From: Streptomyces sp. NRRL B-1347
GTDB taxonomy: Bacteria > Actinomycetota > Actinomycetes > Streptomycetales > Streptomycetaceae
NCBI RefSeq assembly: GCF_000720325.1
Contig: NZ_JOJM01000063.1
Coordinates: forward strand, 38,430 to 102,429
DNA: 64,000 bases
Reading direction: 5' to 3'
The notes under the pieces are model-generated. The model had not been told where the DNA came from. It worked only from the letters and a program-made list of their open reading frames with translations, and ran no database searches. The position numbers and the translations under genes were made by a program. Numbering within the stretch: position 1 is the first letter of the stretch; each line of letters starts with the position of its first letter. Positions 32,457-40,111 of the stretch are shown here, piece by piece.

Positions 32457-33770
32457 TCAGGAGGCCTGTCCGGCCAGCTCCCGTTGCCGCTCGTGCTCGT
32501 CGGTGGTGGTCGGCATGCCCCGGGTGGCGTGCCGCAGGAACGGCGGGGCCATCATCGAGGTGACCACGGCGATCAGCACCACGATCGTGAAGGTGGCGGT
32601 GGTCAGGACACCGAGGTTGAGTCCGACGGTGGCGATGACGATCTCCACGACACCACGGGCGTTGAGACCGGCGCCGATGGCAAGGCCCTCATGGTGGTCG
32701 AGCCTGCCCATGCGGGCGCCGATGTAACCGCCCGCGAACTTGGCCAGGGTGGCGATGAGCAGGGTCACCACCGCGGCAAGGAGCACCGTGGGCCGGGTCA
32801 GCGCGCCCAGGTCGACCTGGAGTCCCGCGGTGGCGAAGAACAGCGGGGCGAGCGTCGACATCACGAACGTACGCATGGAGTCGAGGGAACGGCGGGCGGT
32901 GACGCCGAGCGAGCTGATCACGATGCCGCAGAGGAAGGCGCCCAGGATCGGCTCCATGTCCAGGGCGAGCGTGCCCGCGGAGGACAGCAGGATCATCACG
33001 GCGATCGCGGCGACGCTGACGTCCGACTGCGGCGAGCGGTCGGTGTACTGGAGCACCTTGCGGGCCACCGGCCGGGCCACCAGGAGCGTGCAGGCGAGGA
33101 CCGCGATCAGATAGCCGACGGACTCCAGGACCAGGCCCGTGTGCAGACCGCGGGTGGCCATCGCGGCGACGATCGACAGGAGCATCCAGCCGACGATGTC
33201 GCTGATCGCGGCAGCGCCGATGATGAGCTGGCCGACGTTGCGGTGCAGCAGGTCCATGTCGAGCAGGGTCTTGGCGATCACCGGGAGCGCGCTGACCGCG
33301 ATCGCGACGCCCACGAACAGGGCGAAGGTGCCGCGCTCGGCGTCGGGGGCCATCAGCGACTCCGGCATGAGGAAGCCGAGCCCCACCCCCAGGGCCAGCG
33401 GCAGGAGCACGCTGCCCACGCTGACGTACCCGATCACCTTGCTCTTGCGGCGGAGCAGTCCGACGTCGATGTGGGCGCCCGTGATGCCGACGAGCAGCAG
33501 CACGCCCAACTGCGCCACCGCGGCCAGCAGGTGCATCTGCGCCGCGTCGTGCGGGAGCAGCCAGTCACGGAGGTCGGGCAGCAGGTTCCCGAACACCGAA
33601 GGGCCGAGCAGCACGCCCGCGGACAGCTCACCGACCACGCGGGGCAGGCGGAGCCAGGTCGCGAGCCTGCCGAGGAGTACCGCGACACCGAGGAGCAGTC
33701 CGACCTGCAGCAGGAAGACCAGCATCTGATGGTGGCTGATCGCGGGAAGAGGCGCTTGGGACAGCACCAT
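32457..33770 (-). CDS. CPA2-family cation/proton antiporter (KefB/NapA-like)
   Basis: A 437-residue membrane protein of about 12-13 hydrophobic segments with the monovalent cation:proton antiporter-2 pattern, including the GELSAGVLLGPS segment, an LLLVGI segment and the LNARGVVEIVIA segment near the C terminus. There is no TrkA-N or KTN domain after the membrane part. The ATG at 33770 has GAGGAA upstream; the longer open frame beyond it is not conserved-looking. It follows the cluster thioesterase by 116 bp in the same direction. It may belong to the chlorinase operon and protect the producer if the product is an ionophore. That is inference; a housekeeping role is possible. Confidence 0.88.
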   Translation of the reverse strand: MVLSQAPLPAISHHQMLVFLLQVGLLLGVAVLLGRLATWLRLPRVVGELSAGVLLGPSVFGNLLPDLRDWLLPHDAAQMHLLAAVAQLGVLLLVGITGAHIDVGLLRRKSKVIGYVSVGSVLLPLALGVGLGFLMPESLMAPDAERGTFALFVGVAIAVSALPVIAKTLLDMDLLHRNVGQLIIGAAAISDIVGWMLLSIVAAMATRGLHTGLVLESVGYLIAVLACTLLVARPVARKVLQYTDRSPQSDVSVAAIAVMILLSSAGTLALDMEPILGAFLCGIVISSLGVTARRSLDSMRTFVMSTLAPLFFATAGLQVDLGALTRPTVLLAAVVTLLIATLAKFAGGYIGARMGRLDHHEGLAIGAGLNARGVVEIVIATVGLNLGVLTTATFTIVVLIAVVTSMMAPPFLRHATRGMPTTTDEHERQRELAGQAS

Positions 33771-33886
33771 CGGGATTCCTCTCGAGGAAGGGAACGAAGG
33801 GGGACGGGCGCCCGGGGTGGAACACGTGGGGACAGGGCGGCGGACGGGGAACAGCAGAAGGGGGAACAGCGGAAGAGGGGGCGGCC

Positions 33887-34585
33887 TCAGCCGCGGGCCA
33901 GCGCCTCCAGGACCCGCTCGGCGACGGCCGCGGGGTTCGTGGCGGACAGCAGGTGGCCGCCGGGCAGCGACGTCACCTCGCAGCGGCCCCGGGTGTGCGC
34001 GGCCCACGCCTCCAGACGGGTAAGCGCGGTGTCCTCGGTCCCGGCGAGCACGGTCAGGTTCCCGGCCGCGGCGCTCCCGCGGACGAGGTCGATGCACGAC
34101 TGGCCGAGGTTCAGATCGGCGCGGATCAACGGGTAGGCGCCCGCGGCGAGTTCGGGGTCGCTGATCACCTCCGGGGGGATCTCTCCCCCCATCGCGCGCA
34201 GCGCGGCGACCGCGGACTCGATGGAGTCGAGGCCCTCGACGTCGATGCGATCGCGCACCGAGGGCGGGGAGTTGGACGCGGCGAGCAGCAGCGGGGGCCG
34301 CTCCTGCTTCAGGACGTCCGCCACGCCCAGGGCGAGGTAGGCGCCGAGGCTCTCGCCGTACAGGGCGTCGAGCGGGGTGTCGATCCGTGCGACGAGGTCC
34401 GCGACGGCCTCGGTGGCGTCGGTGAGCGGGGCCTCCTGGTAGCGGCGGCCGTGGCCGGGCAGCTCCAGGGCGTGGAAGGCGACCCGGTCGCCGAGCTCCC
34501 GCCGCAGGCGGCGGAAGTAGCCCGCTCCGCAGCAGGACGGCGGGATGAAGGCGACCGCGGGTCGGGGTGTGCTCGGTGTGGTCAC
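33887..34585 (-). CDS. Discrete thioesterase/acyltransferase next to the chlorinase
   Basis: A 232-residue alpha/beta hydrolase of the type II thioesterase group: FIPPSCCGAGYFRRL at the N terminus, nucleophile motif GESLGA, an Asp in the LAGTEDTAL segment and the catalytic His in LPGGHLLSA. In clusters with SyrB2-like chlorinases a discrete hydrolase often sits beside the carrier (SyrC, KtzF). SyrC moves the chlorinated residue onto the main synthetase. This protein is a candidate for that transfer or for simple release, but it uses a Ser nucleophile, not the Cys of SyrC. Start is GTG after GGGGGAC. It lies 223 bp after the chlorinase, separated by a strong hairpin. Confidence 0.82.
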   Translation of the reverse strand: MTTPSTPRPAVAFIPPSCCGAGYFRRLRRELGDRVAFHALELPGHGRRYQEAPLTDATEAVADLVARIDTPLDALYGESLGAYLALGVADVLKQERPPLLLAASNSPPSVRDRIDVEGLDSIESAVAALRAMGGEIPPEVISDPELAAGAYPLIRADLNLGQSCIDLVRGSAAAGNLTVLAGTEDTALTRLEAWAAHTRGRCEVTSLPGGHLLSATNPAAVAERVLEALARG

Positions 34586-34720
34586 GGTGGTGCAGTCCCC
34601 CGGGTGGCATCGCGGGGGCCGCCGCGGGCGCGAAGCTCCGGCGGGCGGCCCGGCTGTGATCGGCAGTTGGTGGTGCTGTGCCCCTGGCGCCGCACCGGTG
34701 TGCCCCGGCACAGCGCCCAA

Positions 34721-34759
34721 GTGACGACCCGCGGCCGGGGCGGGGCCGCGGGTCGTCAC
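34721..34759. terminator. Hairpin after the chlorinase gene
   Basis: GTGACGACCCGCGGCC and its exact complement form a 16-bp stem with a short loop, between the chlorinase stop and the thioesterase start. It may terminate, or reduce, transcription into the thioesterase and antiporter. Confidence 0.75.
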
Positions 34760-34808
34760 CTCTCCGACGCGCCGCTGGGCTGCGGCGCGGGGCTCGTCGC
34801 CGTCGGGG

Positions 34809-35765
34809 TTACGCGGGCAGGTACTTCGTGCCGCGCAGCGTCTCCGTGGCGATCTTGTTGTGGCCGTACTCGTCGCGGCCGCGGGCCAGTACGGCCGACC
34901 ACTTGTCCAGCGAGATGTTCCCGCCGTACTCCTCGATGTGGTCGGTGCCGGGGTAGATCTGGACCGAGGTGGGCACGTAACGCGTCGCGAAGCCCATGCG
35001 GTAGTTCTTACCGGTGGCGATGTTCGGCAGCGAGGCGTGCATCAGGGTGGACCAGAAGATGATGCACTGGCCCTTCTCCATCTCGAAGGCGACCGCGTCG
35101 TCCTCGTTGGGCTTCCAGTTCGGGTCCTTCTGCAGCTGCCGGTAGTCGTACCCGAAGAAGCCGCGCGGAACGCCGTCCTTGACCTCGGAGTTGATGCGCC
35201 CCTCGTTGTAGTCCATCTGCTTGGTCTCGTCGTAGTTCATCTGGTGCTGCGTGCCGGGGATGACCTGCAGACAGCCGTTCTCGCGGTTGGACTCGGTGAA
35301 CGCGGTCCACACGGTGAGCGTGCCGGCGCCGAACGAGTCCTCGGACTCACCGGGCCACAGCAGCTGCGGCTTGCCGCTGGCGTTGGCGAAGGTGTCCGCC
35401 TGGTGCCAGTCGGTGCCCTCGTCGCCGGGGTACTTCGGGAAGAACTCCGAACGCCAGCACAGCAGGTCCGGGCCGAGGATCGAGGCCACGCGGTCGGTGA
35501 TCCGCTGGTTCATGACGTGCCGCGCCAGCAGGTCGACGTCCAGGTGCCGGTCGTAGTTGAAGATGTTCGGGGCGCCGACGCCCTTGTCCACCTCCGGGTA
35601 CGCGGCGTGGGACCGGTCGAGCGTCTCGCGCTGGACGGTCTTCCACATCTGGTCCATCTCTTCGGGCGTGTAGATGGTGAGCGGACCGATGTAGCCGTTC
35701 TTGCGGAAGAACGCGAGTTCTTCGTCCGACAGCGAGAACTCCGTACGCACGGGGCTGCTGGTCAT
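34809..35765 (-). CDS. Non-heme Fe(II)/2-oxoglutarate halogenase, SyrB2 family
   Basis: A 318-residue protein collinear with SyrB2. Iron ligands are His121 and His243, and the position taken by Asp or Glu in hydroxylases is Ala123 (DWHQAD), the hallmark that leaves room for chloride. Long SyrB2-like stretches include [25 protein letters not shown] and [10 protein letters not shown]; an Arg near 262 should bind 2-oxoglutarate. Family members (SyrB2, CytC3, BarB, KtzD) chlorinate unactivated methyl groups of amino acids tethered to a carrier protein. A stand-alone carrier lies 15 bp upstream in the same operon and is the expected partner. Substrate unknown. Start ATG follows GGGAGT. Confidence 0.95.
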   Translation of the reverse strand: MTSSPVRTEFSLSDEELAFFRKNGYIGPLTIYTPEEMDQMWKTVQRETLDRSHAAYPEVDKGVGAPNIFNYDRHLDVDLLARHVMNQRITDRVASILGPDLLCWRSEFFPKYPGDEGTDWHQADTFANASGKPQLLWPGESEDSFGAGTLTVWTAFTESNRENGCLQVIPGTQHQMNYDETKQMDYNEGRINSEVKDGVPRGFFGYDYRQLQKDPNWKPNEDDAVAFEMEKGQCIIFWSTLMHASLPNIATGKNYRMGFATRYVPTSVQIYPGTDHIEEYGGNISLDKWSAVLARGRDEYGHNKIATETLRGTKYLPA

Positions 35766-35780
35766 GTCTGGTGACTCCCT

Positions 35781-36068
35781 TTACTTACTGGTCGGCGCGG
35801 TGTTGTCGATCGGCTGAGCGGCGACGAGCGCCGCGGCCAGGGTCCCGTCGTACGTCGTCTTCATGTCGAGGACGATGCCGAACGAGTCCCCGAGGAAGAC
35901 GTTCAGCTTCGAGAAGGTCAGCGAGTGGCCGCCGATGTCGAGGAAGTTGTCGGAGCCACTGATCTCCTGGTCGTCCAACTCGGTACGCAGCCACTTCAGA
36001 GCCGACTGCTCCACATCCGCTGCACTCACTGCGCGAGCTTCCTTTTCGTTAGTTGCTGAACCCTGCAT
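35781..36068 (-). CDS. Stand-alone peptidyl carrier protein (chlorinase partner)
   Basis: A 95-residue carrier with the phosphopantetheine site DIGGHSLTFSKL (Ser49). It has no A domain and no fused partner. It is the first gene of the operon with the chlorinase and, as with KtzC for KtzD, should hold the amino acid while it is chlorinated. Which A domain loads it is not evident: NRPS3 is the closest free A domain, but an A protein beyond the left edge is equally possible. The ATG at 36068 follows AGAAGGG at a slightly long spacing. Confidence 0.92.
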   Translation of the reverse strand: MQGSATNEKEARAVSAADVEQSALKWLRTELDDQEISGSDNFLDIGGHSLTFSKLNVFLGDSFGIVLDMKTTYDGTLAAALVAAQPIDNTAPTSK

Positions 36069-36546
36069 GGGGGCGCCCTTCTTTTGATCTCTCCGTGTGC
36101 GGTGTGAGCGGTCCTGAACCGGCACGCCCTGCGTGCGGCGGGTGCCGGAAGTCCGAATGACAATCGAACGGCGTGCAGCCGGAACCAGTGATTTCCGGGA
36201 CGGCAGGACGACAGCCCTCCCCATCGATTCACGCCCCTGACGAAATCGGAAGTCCAGTAAGCGGACTCATCGATTCAAGAAAAGCATGTATCATAAAACC
36301 TTCTGGCCCCTTCGCCTGGCCGAGCGTAATGCCACTTCCCTATGGGCTTCCAGAGTCCGGAACCCGGCAGGCATCGACAGCACTCGAAAAAACGCATTGC
36401 TGCCTCCTGCACGGAAGTTGCCCAAAAGGGAAAATGATGTTCATCGACCACGGTTGTTCGTCACGTTAGACCGGCCGACGGAATCCCTACAAGACTTTCT
36501 GAGCGATATCGCGCCAGAGGTGACTTGTTGTTCACCCCGAATGGAA

Positions 36547-36564
36547 TGTCCCGCTGACGGGACG
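36547..36564. promoter_or_regulatory. Cluster operator copy 5 (carrier/chlorinase operon)
   Basis: TGTCCCG-CTGA-CGGGACG, one base from the palindrome. A further half-site, CGGGACA, follows at 36667-less region 36567-36573, echoing the extra half-site next to copy 1. It lies 54 bp upstream of the candidate -35. Confidence 0.6.
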
Positions 36565-36688
36565 GACGGGACACCCGGCCGCGACCGCACGTCCCGCACC
36601 GTCCGGCACGCCGCGCAAACCCCGCGCCCCGCGCGGCCGCCGAAGCGTTGACAATCCCGTTTCGCCCCGGAGATGTTGAGGGGTTGGG

Positions 36689-36746
36689 CTCCAACAGCTG
36701 TGGCCGGGCCCCCACCCAAGTGGGGGCCCGGCCACAGCTGTTGGAG
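36689..36746. terminator. Perfect 27-bp-stem hairpin downstream of the MBL-fold gene
   Basis: CTCCAACAGCTGTGGCCG continues into GGCCCCCAC; together they pair perfectly with the sequence after a CCAA loop. It sits 4 bp past the stop of the gene at 36750. It is a very strong terminator and marks the right boundary of the biosynthetic cluster. Confidence 0.85.
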
Positions 36747-36749
36747 CGG

Positions 36750-37343
36750 CTAGAGCGGCGTGGTCGCGTCGGGCGCGAAGGGGGCGCCGTGCCCGGGCAC
36801 GATCAGGTCCGCCACCGCCACGACCCGGCGCCGGGAGGCGCGCAGGACGTCGCGGTCGGGGGCGACGGGGTCGTCCGCCGGGCCCGCCGCGTGCCACCAC
36901 AGGTCACCGGCGAAGGCCACCACGCCGTCGGCCGTGCCCGCGAGCAGCGTGATGTCCTCGGGGCTGTGCCCGGGAGTGCGGATCAGCCGCAGCGACGGGG
37001 TGAGTTCGTGCCCCTCGGCATCCCGGTTGCGCCACTGGTCGCCGAGGTACTCCACCTTGTGGTCGTGGACCCGGGCGCGCCGGAACAGGCCCGCGTTCAT
37101 GACGTTGTCCGGGTGGTGGTGGCTGAGCACCACGTCGGTGATGTCGTCGGGGCCGAGCCCGAGTCCGGCGAGCGGGCCGAGGATGTCGTCGGTGCTCGCC
37201 ACCATGCCCGGGTCGAAGACGAAGTGGCGGCCCGCGTCGGAGACGTAGGAGACGGTCGCGGCGACGCCGGGGCCCGTGGAGCCCACGTAGCCGGTGGTCA
37301 GGATCGTGTACGCGGCGCTGCGGCCGGGCGGTGCGTCTGTCAT
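36750..37343 (-). CDS. Metallo-beta-lactamase-fold hydrolase
   Basis: A 197-residue MBL-fold protein. Metal-site motifs are SHHHPDN near 85 (the usual His at the end of HxHxDH is Asn), TPGHSPED, AGDLWW with the bridging Asp, and a final PGHG. It is a small hydrolase of unknown substrate, similar in layout to MBLAC1-like and lactonase-like proteins. The start follows GGAGGGC. It is divergent from the GlxA-type regulator, which may control it. It is separated from the NRPS cluster by a strong terminator and carries no cluster operator, so it is probably not part of it. Confidence 0.85.
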   Translation of the reverse strand: MTDAPPGRSAAYTILTTGYVGSTGPGVAATVSYVSDAGRHFVFDPGMVASTDDILGPLAGLGLGPDDITDVVLSHHHPDNVMNAGLFRRARVHDHKVEYLGDQWRNRDAEGHELTPSLRLIRTPGHSPEDITLLAGTADGVVAFAGDLWWHAAGPADDPVAPDRDVLRASRRRVVAVADLIVPGHGAPFAPDATTPL

Positions 37344-37433
37344 GCCCTCCATCCTTCCGAGCAGGTCAGCGGCCCACGAGTGGCAGTACTGCCGACGATC
37401 GCAGGATTCGTGCCACATGGCACACTGCCCCCC

Positions 37434-38390
37434 GTGCCGCCCTTCACCAACGTCGCCGCCTACGCTCCGCCCGGGGTCGGCATGCTCGCCGTCGGCGTCG
37501 TCGCCGAGGTGTTCGCTCCGCACGGCGCGGGCCTGCCCGCCTTCGACTTCGCGCTCTGCGCCGACCGGCCGGGCCCCGTCACCACCGACGTCGGCGTGCC
37601 GGTCACCGTCGCGCACGGCCTGGACCGGCTCGCCGCCGCCGAGCTGCTGATCGCCCTGCCGTCGGCCGGATTCCGCACTCCTCCCGGACCCGCCGTGCTC
37701 GACGCCCTGACGGCCGCCCACGAGCGCGGGGCGCTGGTCGCGGCCCACTGCGTCGGCGCGTTCGCGCTCGCGGCGGCCGGTCTGCTCGACGGCCTGCGGG
37801 CGACCACGCACTGGCGGTTCGCCGAACTCCTCGCCCGCCGCCACCCGGACGTCAGCGTCGAGTCCGACGCCCTGTACGTCGACGAGGGGCGCATCGTCAC
37901 GGGCGCGGGGGCGGCCGCGGGCTTCGACATGTGCCTCCACCTGCTGCGGCGCGAGCACGGCGCGGCCCTCGCCAACACCGTCGCCCGTGACATGGTGCTG
38001 CCCTCCCACCGCGACGGCGGGCAGGCCCAGTACCTCGCCGCGCCGGTCCCCGAGGACGCCCGGGACGAGCGGCTCGCCGACGTGCTCGCCTGGGCCCGCG
38101 CACACCTCCACGAGCCGCTTCCCGTCGCGGAGTTGGCCCGGCGCGCCATGATGAGCAAGCGCTCCTTCGCCCGGCGCTTCACCGCAGCGACCGGCACCAC
38201 CCCGCACGCCTGGCTGCGGAACCTGCGCCTGAGCGGCGCCGAGGAGCTCCTGGAGACCACGGACCTGCCGGTCGAGGAGATCGCCCGCCGGGTCGGCTAC
38301 GGCAGCGCCGCCGTGCTGCGCGAGCAGTTCGTACGCCGCCGGGGCGTGCCGCCCCGCTCCTACCGCCGCGCCTTCACCAACGCGCCGTAG
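37434..38390 (+). CDS. GlxA/AraC-family transcriptional regulator
   Basis: A 318-residue protein with an N-terminal DJ-1/PfpI-like domain (about 1-190, with AAHCVGAF at the nucleophile-elbow position) and a C-terminal AraC-type double helix-turn-helix (about 205-315, ending VGYGSAAVLREQF). Such regulators sense small molecules or redox state and usually control neighbouring genes. It is divergent from the MBL-fold hydrolase. The start is uncertain: GTG 37434 is chosen, but an in-frame GTG at 37410 exists. The palindrome GTGCCACATGGCAC at 37410-37423 could be its operator. There is no evidence that it binds the cluster operator. Confidence 0.85.
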   Translation: MPPFTNVAAYAPPGVGMLAVGVVAEVFAPHGAGLPAFDFALCADRPGPVTTDVGVPVTVAHGLDRLAAAELLIALPSAGFRTPPGPAVLDALTAAHERGALVAAHCVGAFALAAAGLLDGLRATTHWRFAELLARRHPDVSVESDALYVDEGRIVTGAGAAAGFDMCLHLLRREHGAALANTVARDMVLPSHRDGGQAQYLAAPVPEDARDERLADVLAWARAHLHEPLPVAELARRAMMSKRSFARRFTAATGTTPHAWLRNLRLSGAEELLETTDLPVEEIARRVGYGSAAVLREQFVRRRGVPPRSYRRAFTNAP

Positions 38391-38439
38391 CGGCGCGGTG
38401 GACGGGCGCGGCACCGGCGCACCGCAGGACCGGCCCCGC

Positions 38440-39678
38440 TCACTTCCGGCACAGCTGGGCGTCCACGAGCGCGTCGGCCTTGGCGAAGGCGTCCTTGGTG
38501 GGTTCCCTGTTGGCGGTGACGGCGACCGTGGCGGCGCGGCCGTCCTCGGTGACGCCGGGGTAGGTGTAGTAGCCGGGGATGCTCCCGCCGTGCCCCCACA
38601 TCGCTCCCCCGCAGCTGAGCGGCGTGCGGATCAGGCCGAGTCCGTACCGCACCCCCTTCACCTGGCTGAAGCCGTCGGGCACCTTGACCGTGGTGCGCAT
38701 CTGGGCGAGCTGCGCGGGCTTCAGGAGCTTGCCGTCGAGCAGCGCGGAGAAGAACCGGTTCAGGTCGCCGGGGGTGGAGATCAGCTGCCCCGCGGCCCAG
38801 CCCCAGGAGGGGTCGATCCTCGTGACGTCCGTCAGCCGCGCCCCGGGCCTGACCGCGTCGTAGGCGCGGGGGTGCGGGCCCCGGATGCCCTCGTCGCCCA
38901 CGCCGGGGAAGTAGGTGTCGCGCAGGCCGACGCGGTCGATGACCCGCTCGGTGAGCTGCTCGGCCAGCGGCCGCCCGGTGACCTTCTCGATCAGCAGTCC
39001 CGCGACGACGTAGTTGGTGTTGCTGTACGCCCATCCGTCGCCGGGGGCGAAGTCGGCCTTGTGCTTCAGCGCGATGTCGAGCAGGTCGCGGGGCTGGTAG
39101 TAGGTGTGGCGGGCCTTGCCGAAGACGTCCTTGAGTATGTGGACGGTGTATTCGGGCAGTCCGCTGGTGTGCTGGAGCAGCTGGCGGACCTTGATGTCCC
39201 GGCCGTCGATGCCGTCGCCGCGCAGCAGCTCCGGCAGGTACTTCTCGACGGGCGCGTCCAGGTCGACCTTGCCCTCGCCGACCAGCTGGAGGACGACCGT
39301 CGCGGTGAACGTCTTGGTGTTGCTGCCCGCGCGCACCCGCCCGTCGACCGGCACCTTCCCCTTCGTCCGCACGTCCGCGACACCGGCCGTGTAGTCGCGC
39401 GCACGCCCGTCGCGGCCGACCGTGGCGGCCAGCGCCGCGGGGAACTTCGCGTCGGTCACCAGGCGCTCCACGTCCTTGCGCACGGCGTCACGCGGGCCGT
39501 GGGACGACGCCGCGGAGGCGGGCAGCGCGCCCGCCGCGCCCAGGGCGGCGGCAAGGACCGCCACCGCCGCGACGGCCCGCCGCCGGGACGACGACGCCGA
39601 GCGCGCACGCGGGGAGGAGCGGCCGCAACGGTCGGGTGCCGCATCGGTTGCCACATCGGTTGCCGATCGGTCGATCAC
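38440..39678 (-). CDS. Secreted serine hydrolase, class C beta-lactamase/R61 DD-peptidase family
   Basis: A 412-residue protein with an Arg-rich N terminus and a hydrophobic signal segment ending ALPASA-AS, so it is exported. Active-site motifs are SNTK (SxxK), YSNTN (YxN) and HGGSIPG (KTG equivalent), as in the Streptomyces R61 carboxypeptidase. Likely role: D-alanyl-D-alanine carboxypeptidase or esterase at the cell wall. The start GTG follows AAGGGAG; the longer open frame upstream is not used. Three evenly spaced palindromes lie 107-162 bp upstream. Confidence 0.9.
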   Translation of the reverse strand: MIDRSATDVATDAAPDRCGRSSPRARSASSSRRRAVAAVAVLAAALGAAGALPASAASSHGPRDAVRKDVERLVTDAKFPAALAATVGRDGRARDYTAGVADVRTKGKVPVDGRVRAGSNTKTFTATVVLQLVGEGKVDLDAPVEKYLPELLRGDGIDGRDIKVRQLLQHTSGLPEYTVHILKDVFGKARHTYYQPRDLLDIALKHKADFAPGDGWAYSNTNYVVAGLLIEKVTGRPLAEQLTERVIDRVGLRDTYFPGVGDEGIRGPHPRAYDAVRPGARLTDVTRIDPSWGWAAGQLISTPGDLNRFFSALLDGKLLKPAQLAQMRTTVKVPDGFSQVKGVRYGLGLIRTPLSCGGAMWGHGGSIPGYYTYPGVTEDGRAATVAVTANREPTKDAFAKADALVDAQLCRK

Positions 39679-39784
39679 AGTGAACTCCCTTGGAAGGACA
39701 GGATGGTGGGGCCGGAACCCCGACCCGTTCATCCTGTGCGTCCAAGATCGACACCACCATCCGGACAGCCCCCGCCCTTCCTGT

Positions 39785-39840
39785 GGGAGCCCGCTCCCTG
39801 TCCCTGGGAGACCGCTCCCCCGCCGTGGGACCGCGCTCCC
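39785..39840. repeat. Three palindromes at 21-bp period
   Basis: GGGAGCCCGCTCCC (39785-39798), GGGAGACCGCTCCC (39806-39819) and GGGACCGCGCTCCC (39827-39840). Each is a near-palindrome and starts exactly 21 bp after the previous one, two helical turns, so all lie on one face of the DNA. They look like an operator array for the serine hydrolase gene. Confidence 0.6.
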
Positions 39841-40041
39841 GTCCGCGGCCCGTCGGAGCCGGAGTCGAGCGGCCGCGGCCAGGGCGTCACCGTCGCCCGC
39901 TCGACCCGTCCCAGGAGCGCCGTGCGGCTCAGAGGGACACGGGGGCCGCGTCCGTTGCCTCGGCCCCGCGCGGGTGCTGCCCTCTCCCGAATCCGGCCGG
40001 TGTCTCCCCGACCCCTGGGTGACCTCACCCTGACGAATGCG

Positions 40042-40095
40042 GCGGGGGCCGCGCTATGGGAGTTCCGCTCACCGGAACACCCGCGCGGCCCCCGC
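40042..40095. terminator. Hairpin terminator of the IclR gene
   Basis: GCGGGGGCCGCGC and GCGCGGCCCCCGC, a perfect 13-bp stem around a 28-base loop, just past the IclR stop on the minus strand. Confidence 0.6.
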
Positions 40096-40111
40096 GTACG
40101 GAAGCCGGCGT

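Larger units (their letters stand above)
36069..36749 (-). promoter_or_regulatory. Promoter region of the carrier/chlorinase operon (gene-free)
   Basis: A 680-bp region that is AT-richer at 36160-36480 than its surroundings. It holds operator copy 5, then a possible promoter TTGTAG (36487-36492) and TAACGT (36463-36468) with an 18-bp spacer on the minus strand. That leaves an unusually long leader of about 390 nt. Near its right end is the terminator of the MBL-fold gene. I see no convincing gene here. Confidence 0.5.
39679..40111. other. Intergenic region with a triple repeat and a terminator
   Basis: This 433-bp gap lies upstream of the serine hydrolase and downstream of the IclR gene (both on the minus strand). 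Apart from the 21-bp-period repeat at 39785-39840 and the hairpin at 40042-40095, I see nothing recognisable. Confidence 0.5.

Noticed and set aside
36173..36469. A 98-codon plus-strand ORF in the carrier/chlorinase promoter region.
   Set aside because: It has no ribosome binding site, no coding-type third-position GC and no similarity I recognise. It overlaps the likely promoter of the opposite strand.
37434..38390. GlxA/AraC regulator as the activator that binds the 18-bp operator.
   Set aside because: It lies across the boundary, has its own divergent partner gene, and AraC sites are usually direct repeats rather than this symmetrical palindrome.
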